Origin: Phytophthora sp. 'mugwort'
Taxonomy: Eukaryota > Oomycota > Peronosporomycetes > Peronosporales > Peronosporaceae
Assembly (NCBI GenBank): GCA_033558025.1
Contig: JAUCEF010000007.1
Location: 868,001-932,000, forward strand
Reading direction: 5' to 3'
DNA: 64,000 bases
In this document: positions 21,074 to 32,760 of the stretch, in pieces
How the letters are laid out: each line of letters starts with the position of its first letter
Position numbering within the stretch: the stretch's first letter is position 1
The notes under the pieces: generated by a model
The model's input: only the letters and a program-made list of their open reading frames with translations
Told to the model about the DNA's origin: nothing
The model's database searches: none
Made by a program: the position numbers and the translations under genes

Positions 21074-21771
21074 AGAACTCTCGCTTTAAATCGACACAGA
21101 TGGGTTCCTTGTGTACCAATTTATTGTATTACATGTAGAGGTCAACATCATGTGCCAATGAGATCAAAGTCAGCAGAATAAAACATCGGTGGGAAGTACG
21201 TCTACGCAGTCCAACAGACCGGCTACGTCGTGCAGCCGAGTCTGCGCTCCTGCGCTCGCGATTGTATTCTATGAATATGAAAGCCAAGGTTTTTCCTACT
21301 AAAAACTTACACCCGGGCGCTATGTGAACAATCTGCTTTCGACCCGTCCTCCCAGTAGGGGTGAACAAGCACACAGATGCACACAAGAGACACCCGACAA
21401 GTCGTTGTGCCGACAACCGAGTGGACTACACTCACTGCCTCAAGCCAACTAGCTGAACAATCCCAATAAATAGCTGCGAGCATGCCACACGAAGCACTCC
21501 TTACAAGCAGGAAAACCGACGCGAACAACGCACTGCACACGCCAGACCAGCAAACGCAAGCCTCACACCCTCACTCGCTCTTGTAACTGCAGGAGGCAAT
21601 CAACAAAAGCGAGCACGGGCGAGACGGAATCCGCGGTCAGCTACCAGTTGCCTGCAGGATTACAGGAACTTGGCCTGCGCGTACTTCAATTCCACCACCC
21701 ACTCGCCTGTGTTCGCAGAAGGCAAACAGCAAGCGAGCAGCGGCAAAACCGAAGGCGAAATCAGCCCGAGC
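21074..21771. other. Intergenic region between convergent TFIP11 and importin beta
   Basis: About 700 bp of 3' flank for both genes. Mixed composition, with no gene, repeat or RNA recognised. Both poly(A) sites should lie here. Confidence 0.6.
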
Positions 21772-24523
21772 TTAGTTCGCCTGCAGGTCCATAATCACCT
21801 TTTGCGTCCACGCCGCCAACTGCTGCGCCTGCGGGTTTTGGGTGTTGTTAGCACACTCGCTCACGAGCTGTACCACAAACTGTTGATGGAACAGCGTCTC
21901 CACAGCCTTGCCCATCGACTGTCCCATGTCGCTTCACATTTGCAACATAAAAAAATATTAATTAGCCACTCACTCGAAACAGAAATTAAAATGCAGCAGA
22001 CATAAACGTTCTGTACGTACCCAATCAGGCCCACTGCACCAGTAGTCACCGCATCCGATCGCGTCGCAAGGTCATTGGCAAGCGTAGCAAGGAAAGCTCC
22101 AATCTGCGGTGCACACTCCATCAGAATAGACGCCTTGTTGGCAGCGCCGAGGCCCTGAACGATGCCTGTCAGCGCCTCCAGAACGCTCTCGCGCAGCTGG
22201 TTCATGTACTCCACGACGTCTTCGTCGTCCGTCGCAATAGATCCGCAGGCACCAGCCGCCTGTAGAATCATCTGCAGCGATGACACCGCGTAGCGCTCGT
22301 AGTCGCCTTCAATAGCCAGCGCAATGTCACCGAAGCACGACAGAACGGGCGGCTTGACCGAACGGTTGAGCATCGGGTTCTTCAGAATCTCGATCAGGGC
22401 AACCACAATTTCATCGCACAGTGGCAGGATCTTGCCTTCCAGAGCGCGGCAAAGATCACCGACGACGCCCACCGCAACACTGCAAACCATATACTCCTCG
22501 CTGTTCTTCAAACCCATCAGCACGACCGGGCCGAAGTACTGCATGTACACCTCGAACTTGGCGCCAACAACATTGGCAAGGGCGCCAGCAGCCATAAAGG
22601 CCTCTTCAGCAGCAGCAGCATTGCGGGTAGAAAATACCTGCAGCAGTGCCTGCATGATGCGGTCCGCCAGCGGCTCAATATCGGTGTTCAATTTTTGGAT
22701 AGCAGCAATCAGGACGCCACACAGCAGTGCCTGCAGGCCAGCTTGGTCGTCGTGGAGGCTGTCCGGGTTCTCCATGAGAGCCTTAATACTCTGCTCCAGG
22801 CGCTCCAGCACCACGGGGAGACGCAACATAATGTGCTCATTCACCTCATCAGCGCCAGCCTGCACCAGCGCATTCAGGGCTTCGTACGCCGATCCACGCA
22901 GGTTGCTCTCCGAGGCGTTCGGACGGTTACTGGTTTCAAGCAGCTTGTCAAACAGCGTGTTAAAGTAAGGGGTCAGCATGTGCGCAGGCACCTCCGCCTC
23001 CTCGAAAGCCTTCACGATGTTGTGGATGGCGTAGCAAACGTTGTGCGATACACGCGGCTCCTGGTCCAGACCCTCGAGCAGCAGCTGCATGAGGCCGGGT
23101 AGCATCTCGCTGCTGATACATCCATAGTGCAGCTCACAGATTCGGCCAAGTGTCCAGGCAGTGGTATCACGGACCAGGATGTTGTCGAACTTCATGCAAC
23201 CCATCAGGAAACCAAGTGCCTGGCGCACAAGCGGAGCAATTTTGGTCGAGTCTGGGCCGTCCAGAATCGAGCCGAACGCCATGATAGCAGCCTCCTTCGG
23301 GCGCCATTCACTGCTCTCAATGTTCTGCGTGATGAATGCCATGGTGAGGTCCACGCACGCGTCGCCGACCACTTGGGCCACCAGGGCCAGGCACGTAGCA
23401 GCGGCCATGGACAAGTTCCACGAGTCTTCGTCCTGATCGTCCTCCTGCTTCTTCAACGTCTCGGTCAGCAGGGGAATGAGCGTGTTCAGCACGGTCTGCA
23501 CGTAGTAATTGCACGGGATGTAGTCGGTGCGGCCGTCAAGCTCGGCGTAGCTCATCTCTTCGATCAAGTCAAGCTCCACGTCGCACATGGACGACCAGAA
23601 CTCGAGTGACTGCAGGCCCACCTCGTCCTGGTCGCTCGTGATGGCGTTGAACGTCAGCTTACACAGCGTTTCCATGTACTCAGCCAGGTACTCATAGTAC
23701 ATCGTCGCGATGGTGGCAATGCACTCGTAGGCTACCACGCGGGTGCGGAGGTCGGGGGACTGCGTGGCCTCGCAGATCTTCTGCATGAGATGATCGCGCT
23801 CCTGTTTGCGCTTAAAGTTCTCGTTGACGAACTCCAGGCTATTGCGCAGGGCAGTAACTGCTGCGAGGCGGATAGCCGGCGGACGGTCGGTGCGGATGCC
23901 GTCCACGATGGCTGTAAGAATGCGGTTTGTGTCCAGCTCATCGATGGCGCCCTCCTCGAGCTCGTCACACAAGTATCCGAGGCACTCAAGAGTGGCGTGG
24001 ATGCAGCCCTCACTGCCGCTCGTCACGTTCTGCAGCAGGGATTCGAGCAGCGTCGTCCACTCCTTGGCAGGCAGCTCGATGCTGCCGATCTTGGCCACCA
24101 GCTGGGCGCTCGTGTGGCGCGCCACGGGGTCGTTGGACTGCAGCACGCCAAGGGATCCGTCCTTGATCTGAGTGCGCAGGGCGGGATCCATGGCCATCCA
24201 AGCATTAATTTTCTGCTGCTGCAGGGCATCGTCCTTGGCGTCCAGCACGTTCTTAAGATACAGGCCGGCGGCCTGACGGCCCACTACGGCGAACTCCTCT
24301 GAGGCAAGCGCCTGCACGAGCGTCACCATGAACTGGCCCATCTGCTGTTGAAGCGCATTGTTCAGGAACTCCTCCGCCTGCTTGCGCAGCTGCACGTCTG
24401 TCCAGAGAGATCCATAGGCAAGATTCGGTTATTAGTAAGTATCCAGAGACTAAATACGACGGAGACAGAGAACAAAGACATACCGGGGCTCTGGGTGTTT
24501 AGGAGGGCGGCCGAGATATCCAT
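21772..24523 (-). CDS. KPNB1: Importin subunit beta-1
   Basis: Karyopherin beta-1 carries importin-alpha/NLS cargo through nuclear pores and is released by RanGTP. Three exons give 858 residues: 24484-24523 (MDISAALLNTQSP), 22021-24397 and 21772-21931. Introns are 24398-24483 (86 nt, GTATGT...GGACAG) and 21932-22020 (89 nt, GTACGT...GTGAAG); both restore the frame, and exon 3 supplies the normal C-terminus ending KVIMDLQAN. The protein is a continuous HEAT-repeat solenoid; the block AWTLGRICE and an acidic stretch (KKQEDDQDED) in the middle fit family landmarks. Length matches the family (about 860-880). Long antisense ORFs in this gene are shadows of its GC-rich codon use. Confidence 0.96.
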
Positions 24524-25172
24524 GTTGGTCTAGAAATGTGGGGGAGGGGCTGAGTCCGCGGAGAAGAGGGAGATGCAGGGATACACGCGCGCGCGTGCGG
24601 GTGAAGAAGACAACGGGGCGGAACGGGGAATGGTGGGGAAAAGGCGGCGGTTTTATTTTTTTGCCCTACTGCGATTGGCTGGCCTGTTTGTAGCAAACGG
24701 GTTGAATGTTCTCGAGACAAATGATACAAAATGCAAGATAAAGGCAGAAAACGGGTCGCTTGACCCGCGAACCCTTTCTGACCAATGATGAGCTTGTAAG
24801 ACGATTCTTATGGATTGCCACAACCAGTTGTTTAAAAAAAACAGTTCCTGGGTTTAAATAACGGCCGGCACTTAACGGGTGTTTCAGTTTTGCACAGCAC
24901 ATGTAGTTCAGGAACAGGTTAACCGGTCCAATACGAAATAAGTTTAACCAAAATTGTGACGTGGGGAGACGGTATGCGTATGTTACCATGGTATTTTCCC
25001 TCTGGTACAGCCTTCTTGGAGTACTGCCACCGGTAGAGTAAGAGCAAAGCTAAATCTCGGGCGTTTCTCCGTGCGACAATGAGGCGTCGTCAATTTGCTC
25101 AGCCTGTTTCGCACAGGTTTAAAGCGAAAGCGTAAGCATATCCTGGAGCAGCAAAGACTCCTGCTGCATCGG
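24524..25172. other. Intergenic region upstream of importin beta
   Basis: Contains the importin promoter and the left flank of the transposon block. A GC-rich CGCGCGCG stretch near 24588-24596 lies about 70 bp upstream of the importin ATG. No clear Inr, TATA box or gene was identified; 24700-25100 is AT-rich without coding signal. Confidence 0.45.
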
Positions 25173-25321
25173 GATGGACGAGGGAGACAGCACGCTCGAC
25201 AGCTCCATGTATTGGGAGGATAGCGAGACCGCTCGTCATCGGTCAGCGAGACCGCTCGTCATCGGTCTCGCTATCCTCCCAATACATGGAGCTGTCGAGC
25301 GTGCTGTCTCCCTCGTCCATC
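25173..25321. repeat. Perfect 58-bp inverted repeat with 33-bp spacer
   Basis: Left arm 25173-25230 and right arm 25264-25321 are exact reverse complements. The spacer repeats part of the arm (GCGAGACCGCTCGTCATC), so a short direct duplication also lies inside. The left arm includes the putative start of the transposase that follows, so the palindrome looks like a local inverted duplication of the first codons, not a transposon end. Confidence 0.95.
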
Positions 25322-26344
25322 GTCTGTCTCTTCAACGCGATCCAACACACTACTCAGGCGCTGTTTGATCAGCAGAAGAGCCCGCGGCGCGGCGGGTCTC
25401 TACCAGGGAAAGCAGCAAACAAGCGTCGCGATTTTCAAGGTCGCTATGATCGAATGATTGAGCAGTACTTTGCAGAAGACCCCGTATACAATGCAGAAGA
25501 CTTCCGACGTCGATTCCGGATGAACAAGAGATGGGTTTTGCGCATTTTGGATGGTGTACTGGAGACGGATTGGTACTTCGAACAGCGTCCAGATAGCAAA
25601 GGTGACTTGGAAATCCATCCTCTCATGAAAGTAGCGGCAGCACTTCGTGTGCTTGCCTATGCAGACTCTGCTGACGCCCTAGATGAAAACCTGGAAATGA
25701 GCAAGTCCGTCGTCTACCAATCCGTCGCTCATTTCGTCGATGCAGTGGACAAGTGTTCCGGACAGACGTATCTTTGGTCTCCTACTCAGGCAGACCTGCA
25801 GCGATTGCTGGAGGTTAATGCCCGACGAGGATTTGTCTGTATGTGGGCCAGTATCGACTGCATGCACTGGGCGTGGAAGAACTGCCAGTCTGCGCTGGCT
25901 GGGTAGTTTAAGGGGAAGGAGAAAAAGCCAGCAGTTGTGTTGGAAGCTTACGCTGACAAAGAGCTGTGAATATGGCATGCAAATTTTGGTCATCCTGGTT
26001 CGTTGAATGATATCAACATCCTGGATCGATCGTGTGCGAGGTGAATCACCTCGAGTGGAATACATGCTGAACGGACATAGGCATTCGACGGCGAACTGTT
26101 GGCAGATAGTATATACCCAGACTGGCCGATGTTTGTTATGCCTCTCCACCAACCTCGCGACAAGAAGGAAGCATATTTTACGATGGTGCAAGAAGCGTGC
26201 CGAAACGACGTCGAGAGAGCCTTTGGAGTTCTTCAAGCTCGATGGAGAATCTTAGCGCTCCCGTGTCGTCTACTTTCTCGGCTAAACATGAATAAAGTGA
26301 TGCGAGCTTGCATCATACTGGTACAGCGCTTGAGCTTTCAGTAG
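25174..26344 (+). pseudogene. PIF/Harbinger-like transposase, disrupted
   Basis: Family signals are FRMNKRWVLRIL in the helical N-terminus, HPLMKVAAALRVLAY, then SIDCMHWAWKNC with the first catalytic Asp. In the same frame a TAG (25904) and TGA (25967) interrupt; past them HPGSLNDINILDRS carries the second Asp, and after a frame change RNDVERAFGVLQARW carries the Glu. At least two stops and two shifts make it a pseudogene. Its start lies in the perfect palindrome. The Myb-like ORF 0.9 kb downstream on the same strand may be the second protein of this element. Confidence 0.85.
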
Positions 26345-27204
26345 CGCCTCGCGCTCTGTCGTTCCAGACTGTTGCAGCGACTCGACTTTCTTCACGCAGC
26401 GCATGAACTTGGAGACCTTCTTCGAGATATCACCAAAATGAGACTTCAGCGAGGTCCAAGTTCGTGGTTCATACGTCCCAGCCTCAACTGCGGGGGGGGG
26501 GGGGGGTTGTACTCGACTCCTCCATGGTCGTCTTCACGCGCGTCCAGAACACCGCAGCCGTCTGGCCTACACCGGCAACTGCGTCCGTCGAAACGTGGAC
26601 CCACGCACGAGCTAGCTCTATGTCTTCAGAGGCATCGTAATTGCGGCCACGAGACGGCGGCATCGTTGCAGGTGCACTGAGGAAAGCAGATCACAGAATG
26701 AGCATTCGCACACAGTGATTTCTCCATGGCGCCGAGCCCACAGCGAAACATTAAGAGAGCTCAGCCATTGATCTGCTCGTTTACCATTGTCCAACGAGGA
26801 TAGGGATCGCGTTGTCATATTTGAGCTCGGAATCGCTGCATTTTGCCTCTGCGCTTAAATGCTCCACGTTTTCTCAGACCGGTGCCAAGGGTCAGTTGCA
26901 TTTTGGGAGCAAATTTGGCTTTTTGTCCACGTTGGTTCTACCGGTGGAAGTGCTCTTAGATACCCTTTTCACACTCAATCGATGGTGTAACGTGTCGTAA
27001 AAGGGGATATGAGCGCGCTCAAAGCAAGACTGCGTCTGCCGTGGCAGCTCCGGTGTACAGGTGCTCAAACCGCCACGCATTATAAACACGTATAGCTTCT
27101 CGAACACGTTTCTCATCGGAGGCGGAGGCTTCTGCTCCCTCATTTAGCATTGTTCAGCCTCCAGCAGCACTTCAGACCCCCCCCCCTCCTTCATTCTTGC
27201 AGCG
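26345..27204. other. Spacer between transposase and DUF6818-like ORF
   Basis: No gene recognised. Includes an uninterrupted run of about 16 G near 26491-26506 and a short C run near 27177. The end (27160-27204) has a CTTCATTCTTGCA stretch that resembles an oomycete initiator just before the next ORF. Confidence 0.4.
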
Positions 27205-28094
27205 ATGCCCACTGCAAGCACAAACAACCAGACCCCTAACAGCGACAACAATCACCGTGATGGCCAAGGCAATCGGGATACTCAGATGCGTACTGCTCCG
27301 CGCGCACCACGCGCCACCAGGAGAGCATGAAGACGCTACGCGCCACAGGGTGCAGGATTTTCTCAACGGAAGTCAACGGTCTTTTGAAGCTTCTACGAGT
27401 GTATATACCTCCGGTTAGAGACGAATGGGACGTCGTCGCGCGTCTGCATAATATCATTTTGCCGTCCAAACCGTACGGTGGACGCACTTCGTCGCCCGTT
27501 TGCCAAGTTCTACCGCAAGAAGGTGCCCAGGGAGACCCATTGATCCCGGCAGACGTAGAGGAAGTATAGGACAGTCGTCAGCTCATGACGGACCGCGCAG
27601 ACGTGGGGGACGGTGTGGCCTAGCCAACTCTCTATTGGAAAAGGATTACGATTCTTCCTACTCTAGGGATCATGGCGGTCTTGATGCTGGTGGAGCAGCA
27701 GGGGCTATCCCTCCCGAGACTTCCATTGGGCTCAGTGCGGCAGTGAGCCCGGGGCAGCAAGATCGCAGCACCCGTTAAATACTTCTGCCTCTCGACCACG
27801 CCGTTGGTACTCCGTGATGCTCATCAGCGTGGGACCAGCGACGATGATTTCGTAGCAATGCTGCGTCTTTCCATGGTGCAAGCTCAGCAGCAACGAGAGC
27901 AAGACCTGGCTGACCAGCACCGAAGAGATGCGCAAACCCAACTACACCGTGAAGAAAAGCAGCGTTGTCGAGATGAAGAGCACACTGAAGAGCTCACCCG
28001 AACGACCACAATTCTGGTCATGATGGCACAGAGCCAGAAGTTCTTAGAAACCAGGATGGTTGCAATGATGAAGAACAACACAACACAATTGTAA
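27205..28094 (+). pseudogene. DUF6818/Myb-like protein, frameshifted
   Basis: From ATG 27205 the N-terminus is Asn/Arg-rich, typical of these oomycete proteins. In successive frames follow the SANT-like parts: a Leu-rich helix before RDEWDVVARLHN, then RTVDALRRPFAKFYRKK and GDPLIP. A C-terminal coiled coil rich in Gln, Arg and Glu (27804-28094; QQQREQDLADQHRRDAQTQ) ends the gene. At least three frame changes and several stops lie in between. DUF6818-type proteins are abundant in Phytophthora; DNA binding is inferred from the Myb-like pattern. It could be the second ORF of the Harbinger element upstream. Confidence 0.65.
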
Positions 28095-28109
28095 CCATAT
28101 TAGAGTAGC

Positions 28110-29741
28110 TCATGCATTCCCTTCGCAGGTTTGGCATATAGACTGTTGTAATCTGCTTAATTCCAACGAACCTTGCCTGAAGTTGTAAAGTAGAATCATG
28201 GAGGCAAGGATAATCTTGCGCTCGCCACGCTGTTCAAACGTAAGTCTACCTGCGAGACGAAGGAAAGACGACTGTACCGCACGCATTCCCACTTCAGCGG
28301 ATTGTCGAGCCGATGTACCTGCCGCAGAAATACAACCTCCTCCGGAGTATCTGCTTCACCAAGGGCACCTTGGCCCGATTTCACGAGAAACGGATAGTCA
28401 ACCACGGAAAAGGCTGAGTCAACAACGCACCGATCACCATGCAATCTGTAAACTTGCTCCAGTCTTTGATAGTCACCGCCCCAGTCGGCATTCTGCGAGT
28501 TGTGCATTGCTCCAAGAGCATTGATCGCGCACGCCACGCTAGTACAAACACTAGTACGTTGTTTACTTAGTGGTCATGTTGCCACCCATTGTAGAACATA
28601 TTCTCGATCACACAGTCGCCACTTTGCTGAAGGTAGAGCTTGAGTCCGTCAGCAACGGCGAATACATTGTTTAGGAGTGAATGGCGAGCTGAAATCATCT
28701 CCGTATAGCGGGTATGGATATATCGGTACCAAAATGTAGGAAATCCGGTATGCCCGGTATTAAAATGAAGCTCCTCCGGTACCAAATTGGCTATTTGTCC
28801 TTTTATCGGACTGCTAGGGTTAGGCCATACAGGAGGGGCGAAAACAACACTCGCTTGGCAAGCCGAGCAACACCTGCGGTTTAATATCCGTGTGCGGAGC
28901 ACGCGGGCTTAAACCCAGGATTAAGCATGGTCACGCCTCGCTCGGCCCTATAGGGTTAAGCCCTACAGGGAAGGGTTTTAGGGGTGAGGCAGGGCAATAC
29001 GATTCCTATCGACTCCTCCATCTTTGTGAGTTTGAGGGCAATGACACCCGTCCTCGATTGATTACGTTGAGACAAAAAGGCAAATCGAGTAATCTTATCC
29101 CGTCCGGTGGATATATCCTCGTCCCCATATAGCTTGGTATCTCCTCCGCATTATACATTTTCACCGCAGCCTTTGGCCCTCAAAGTCAGCACACGCAATA
29201 GAAGCCGTCCGAAGCGAAGGTAGAGCGCGGACACTGTTCCCGTGACCCCAGACAACATGCAGAGAACAAATTCACCTCCTTTTGTGCGCGACCATGTCAG
29301 CAGCAGTCCCAGACTTTGCGTTGCGCTCATTAAGCGGGGTCGACCCCAAGCATGCTGTCGGATAATGCCTAGGCATTCGTCCTTGGTATACGGCGTGTAC
29401 ATAGCGTAGAGTGGTTCGTAGCGATCCAGCAGGTAGCGAAACGAGCGATGGTCGAGTCCAGTAAGGGTAATTATAAATGAATTGATTCCCCAATCGTAGA
29501 GCGGCATAAAGGCGTTTGGTAACTGCAGCGAAGGCCCAGCATGCGACGATCCCGCCGACGACGTGCTTCGGCAGTAACTTGTTACGGAGTCGATGTTGAC
29601 GATTTTGCTCACGGTGTCGGAGGGTGAGGACGACGAGGTGGTAGGAGAAATCATGAAGCAGATGTAAGTGTTAGCGGTGGTTTTGAAGAGTGAGCAAAGT
29701 GGTGCCAAGGATTTCCCGTGACCAAGTACCTGGGATACCAT
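28110..29741 (-). pseudogene. DDE_4-type transposase split by an insertion
   Basis: The N-terminal half (29134-29741) contains the block GRPRLMSATQSLGLLLTW and then LCMLSGVTGTV. The C-terminal half (28110-28703) has AVADGLKLYLQQSGDC with the first catalytic Asp, NMFYNGWQHDH, then GAMHNSQNADWGG and DSAFSV. The halves are separated by the 418-bp element at 28710-29127; removing it and one copy of TATAGC joins the reading sense. Two further frame changes near 28540 and 28300 show later decay. Confidence 0.82.
28710..29127. mobile_element. 418-bp MITE-like insertion inside the transposase
   Basis: Flanked by TATAGC at 28704-28709 and 29128-29133, a probable target-site duplication. The ends share an imperfect inverted repeat: GGGTATGGATATATC at the left and, reading in from the right, GGGGACGAGGATATATCC. 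The inside is non-coding with palindromic CCCTATAGGG steps near 28943-28965. Size and structure fit a non-autonomous DNA element. Confidence 0.65.
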
Positions 29742-30314
29742 TTCCGTGCCATCTTTTCACTGACTCGATCGTCATTTTGTCTCGTACTGCGAGTCTTCTC
29801 GGTCGTCTCCATTCCACTTGTCGCAGTGAGCACGTAGCGAAAGGAGAACTATGTGGTCGTCTTAACATAATTTGAGAGCTATCAGTTTGGGTTTCAGGAA
29901 GGCTCCATTTATAAGCATCGCTTCATTTTTCTTGGATCATATTTCTCCATTATTATTTGAGAGTGGCTGGTGTGCACATCTGAGGTATGTCTTTTTATAC
30001 GCTTTCCTAATCACTCTGTGTACCGACAGGCATCCGAATTCGTGGCACCCGTGCAGCATATAACATATACCCTCCCCCCCAAATGAGTGGCTTCCCAGTC
30101 AAGCATAGCTGGAACCAGGCCCCCCTTCCCACTGCTCCCGGGGCTCTCTGCCGCCGCCACCACACCTGCCCCCCCCCCCCTCCCTTCCCATCCGAGTATG
30201 GAACAGAAGCGCAGGCACCACACGACTGCGAGTGAGGATAGTGGCGTGGAGCAGAAGAATAGACTGTGATGTCTGGAGTTTCACGCGCAAGCAACTCAGA
30301 CTCCTTAAGCCAAG
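29742..30314. other. Spacer with homopolymer tracts
   Basis: No gene recognised. Contains C-rich tracts near 30071-30078, 30119-30126 and 30169-30185 and an AT-rich stretch at 29870-29990. Confidence 0.4.
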
Positions 30315-32656
30315 TTGACACATGAAGCCAGCACCATCATAGATTCGCTGACAGCTGGAACGCCAGCCCCTCCGCTAGAGCACACGCAGTTTAATTCCTG
30401 GGAATCTTTCCACGCCTACTTCAATAAGTACATATCGCAGACGTATCAGGTTCGCTACGCTTTTGATGTGAGGTCTGTCGTTCGCTTGCTAACTAACGAA
30501 TATGTGCCAGATATTTCGTGTTAAGACGAACAACAAAGGTCGGGTGTCGGAACAACAAGCCAAGAAGGCGAATTTGGTAGCGCCATTGATCCCGGAAGAG
30601 TGGGTGATGTACACCAAGACGCTAGTTTGTACCATGCTGGCTCATACCAGCCTCCTGGCAAGGGAAGCGACCACACCAGGAGATAAGGGCGACCCAGTGC
30701 AATGCGTAGGTTTTGTTTTACCTTGTATGGACACAGATGTGGTTAGACGGAACGAGATGGGCACGATGTTGCTTACGGGCATCCACGTCACAAACGGGTA
30801 CAGATGGGCACATGGAGGTTTCACATTACACTAACTTTTTCCTATCTTTTGTGAGATCAATGCTTGTGTTTGCGTCATCAACGGTGGGTCGGACGAACCC
30901 ATTTTCTTTTTATATATCACCTTTGCCAAGCTCCAGCACAACCAGGCTAAAGTACGAGCAGTACGTATCTGTCCGAACGGCGCTGGCGCCTGAGGCGGTG
31001 GAGACCGTCGACGTATTACGCAAGGTCGGGGCCAAGAAGAAAAGCATTTTTCAGTTCGTCAACAAACTCCGACTGCCATATGAAAATCCGAGACGCGCAT
31101 AGTCTCGTCCGACGATTGAATGAGAGAGAAGCGTCAGGGACTACGAACAAACGAAGACTGAAGAAGATGGATGGTCGAGTTCGGCGAAGATCTGGAAACA
31201 TCCGTCGGATTTTTGTGGAACACGAGAACAGAATGTGCGAGTGTCGATCCCCCAGCTGGATTTGTTGACTAGTAATTAATGTCAATCTCTGCTGTGATGT
31301 GTTGCTTAGAAAGGCGCCACATGTATAACTAAGCACATGCGACAGCTTTCTACTGCTTTCCTAAAGTTATGCTCATAGATGCCAGCCACGGCACCAGCAC
31401 ATCTAAGTACAATATATTTTCCTTCATTGTGCACAATGCATTAGGAATGGCCATTCGTGCGCCATGCGATTCTCGAGAATGAGAGGGCACGCTCATAGCA
31501 GGTCTCGAAGAGTTCAAGAAGAACACTCAGCTGCGGCAGGCTGCAGTGTATCGTTATCGACAAAGATTTCGCCGAAAGGGCCGTTCTTGAAATGGCGTTA
31601 CCCGACTAGCGATCCTTCTATGTCAGCCCCATGTGATCAAAGTATAGACGGGAGTACCTAGCGCCTGCTAAATTCGGACTGTCGCCATGGCAAAAATCGC
31701 AACTACGCAACATGATTGAATTGTTTGTTTATTCAACAAAGCGCTCGAGTTTGTCACGCACTGCCATATCCTGTCGATCGGCTCTCGCATTAAAACCCAA
31801 GCGTTGCACAGGACAGATTCGACAGCCAGACAGGCCAGACAACTGGAGACTCAACGAGGTTGTATCAACATGGGCCAGACGGCCACGCGACATTCTCATC
31901 CCGTGTTGGCGACCACTCCTCAACACGTCCAATGGATGTTGGTGACGAGTTGCACCCGTTTTAAAGATACTTCCGCAAGAACTGAGAGAGTTGTACGGAG
32001 ATGTGGTGTGCGTACGAGCGCTAAATTGCAGTCACGCTAGGAAACAGCACCTATACTCGCCTCGAGTCTTCGTGGAAACATCTGAAGGACACGATGATTG
32101 CAACCATGGGCTTGGACGAGTGTGTTGCCCCGATGATCTGTTACCATATCCGGAGCGAACGAAGATTTGCTGCTCATGTGAACAATGTCGCCGAGGTCCA
32201 CAATTCCAAATTCGACCGTGAGATGCGCCTACATGCAAACCAAGCGAGTCAGCACGCATGCGAGCTCATATCTGATCAGTAGACATGCCTACTGAGTGGG
32301 AAAGCAAAACATGGCTCCTATGAAGCGGTTCCTGGTATCATCTTAATCAAGAACCAAACTGGGGAAGAAGTGACACTGGACGAGCCAGGCGCCGAGTACT
32401 CGGTTAACAAATAGAACTGGGAATGTTCTTGTCTGTTCATGTCGACGCATCTCCTACCCTGTCGGCATGTGCTCTATATTCGCAAGGCGCTCCATATGGA
32501 GATCGTCATTCCAAATCAACTGCTGCCATCGAGATGGCTAAGCCTTATCGTGGCCTACCCTCGTCGTTCTCGTACGCGTTCAAGCCAAATTACATTAAGC
32601 CGCTCATTTCCGTCGACGCGGATTGGATAGACGCTATAAATGTCGAGGTTCTGTGA
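30315..32656 (+). pseudogene. Second Mutator-like transposase (FAR1 / DDE / SWIM), plus strand
   Basis: Starts with a FAR1-type domain (FNSWESFHAYFNKY), then IPEEWVMYTKTLVCT at 30580-30640. A further stretch at 30950-31080 ends near RKVGAKKKSIFQFV, and 31080-31260 covers the helical linker. The first catalytic Asp is in LIDASHGTSTSKYN near 31372; EEFKKNTQ follows near 31510. 32094-32282 has DREMRLHANQASQHACEL. A SWIM finger closes the protein (CSCLFMSTH..CRHVLYI, 32424-32477), with a TAG just before it. Numerous frame changes and stops; clearly a fossil. It lacks a Ulp1 partner, unlike the copy at 2.5-7.9 kb. Confidence 0.85.
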
Positions 32657-32760
32657 ACAAAGTGGCCATGCGAAAGAAGTAGAACTTGTTAGAGAGTGCC
32701 ATTTTCCGTTTGGACACAGCGCTGCAATTCCTAAGCTAACCGAATAGAACTTTTTGCGCT

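Noticed and set aside
23127..23609. Long plus-strand ORFs (also 22324-22968, 22695-23102, 23790-24302) opposite importin beta
   Set aside because: They are antisense shadows of the GC-rich importin codons, contain no domain and would overlap an undoubted gene.
26485..26510. Poly-G tract as G-quadruplex regulatory site
   Set aside because: A simple homopolymer in a transposon spacer, with no gene nearby; prone to sequencing error.
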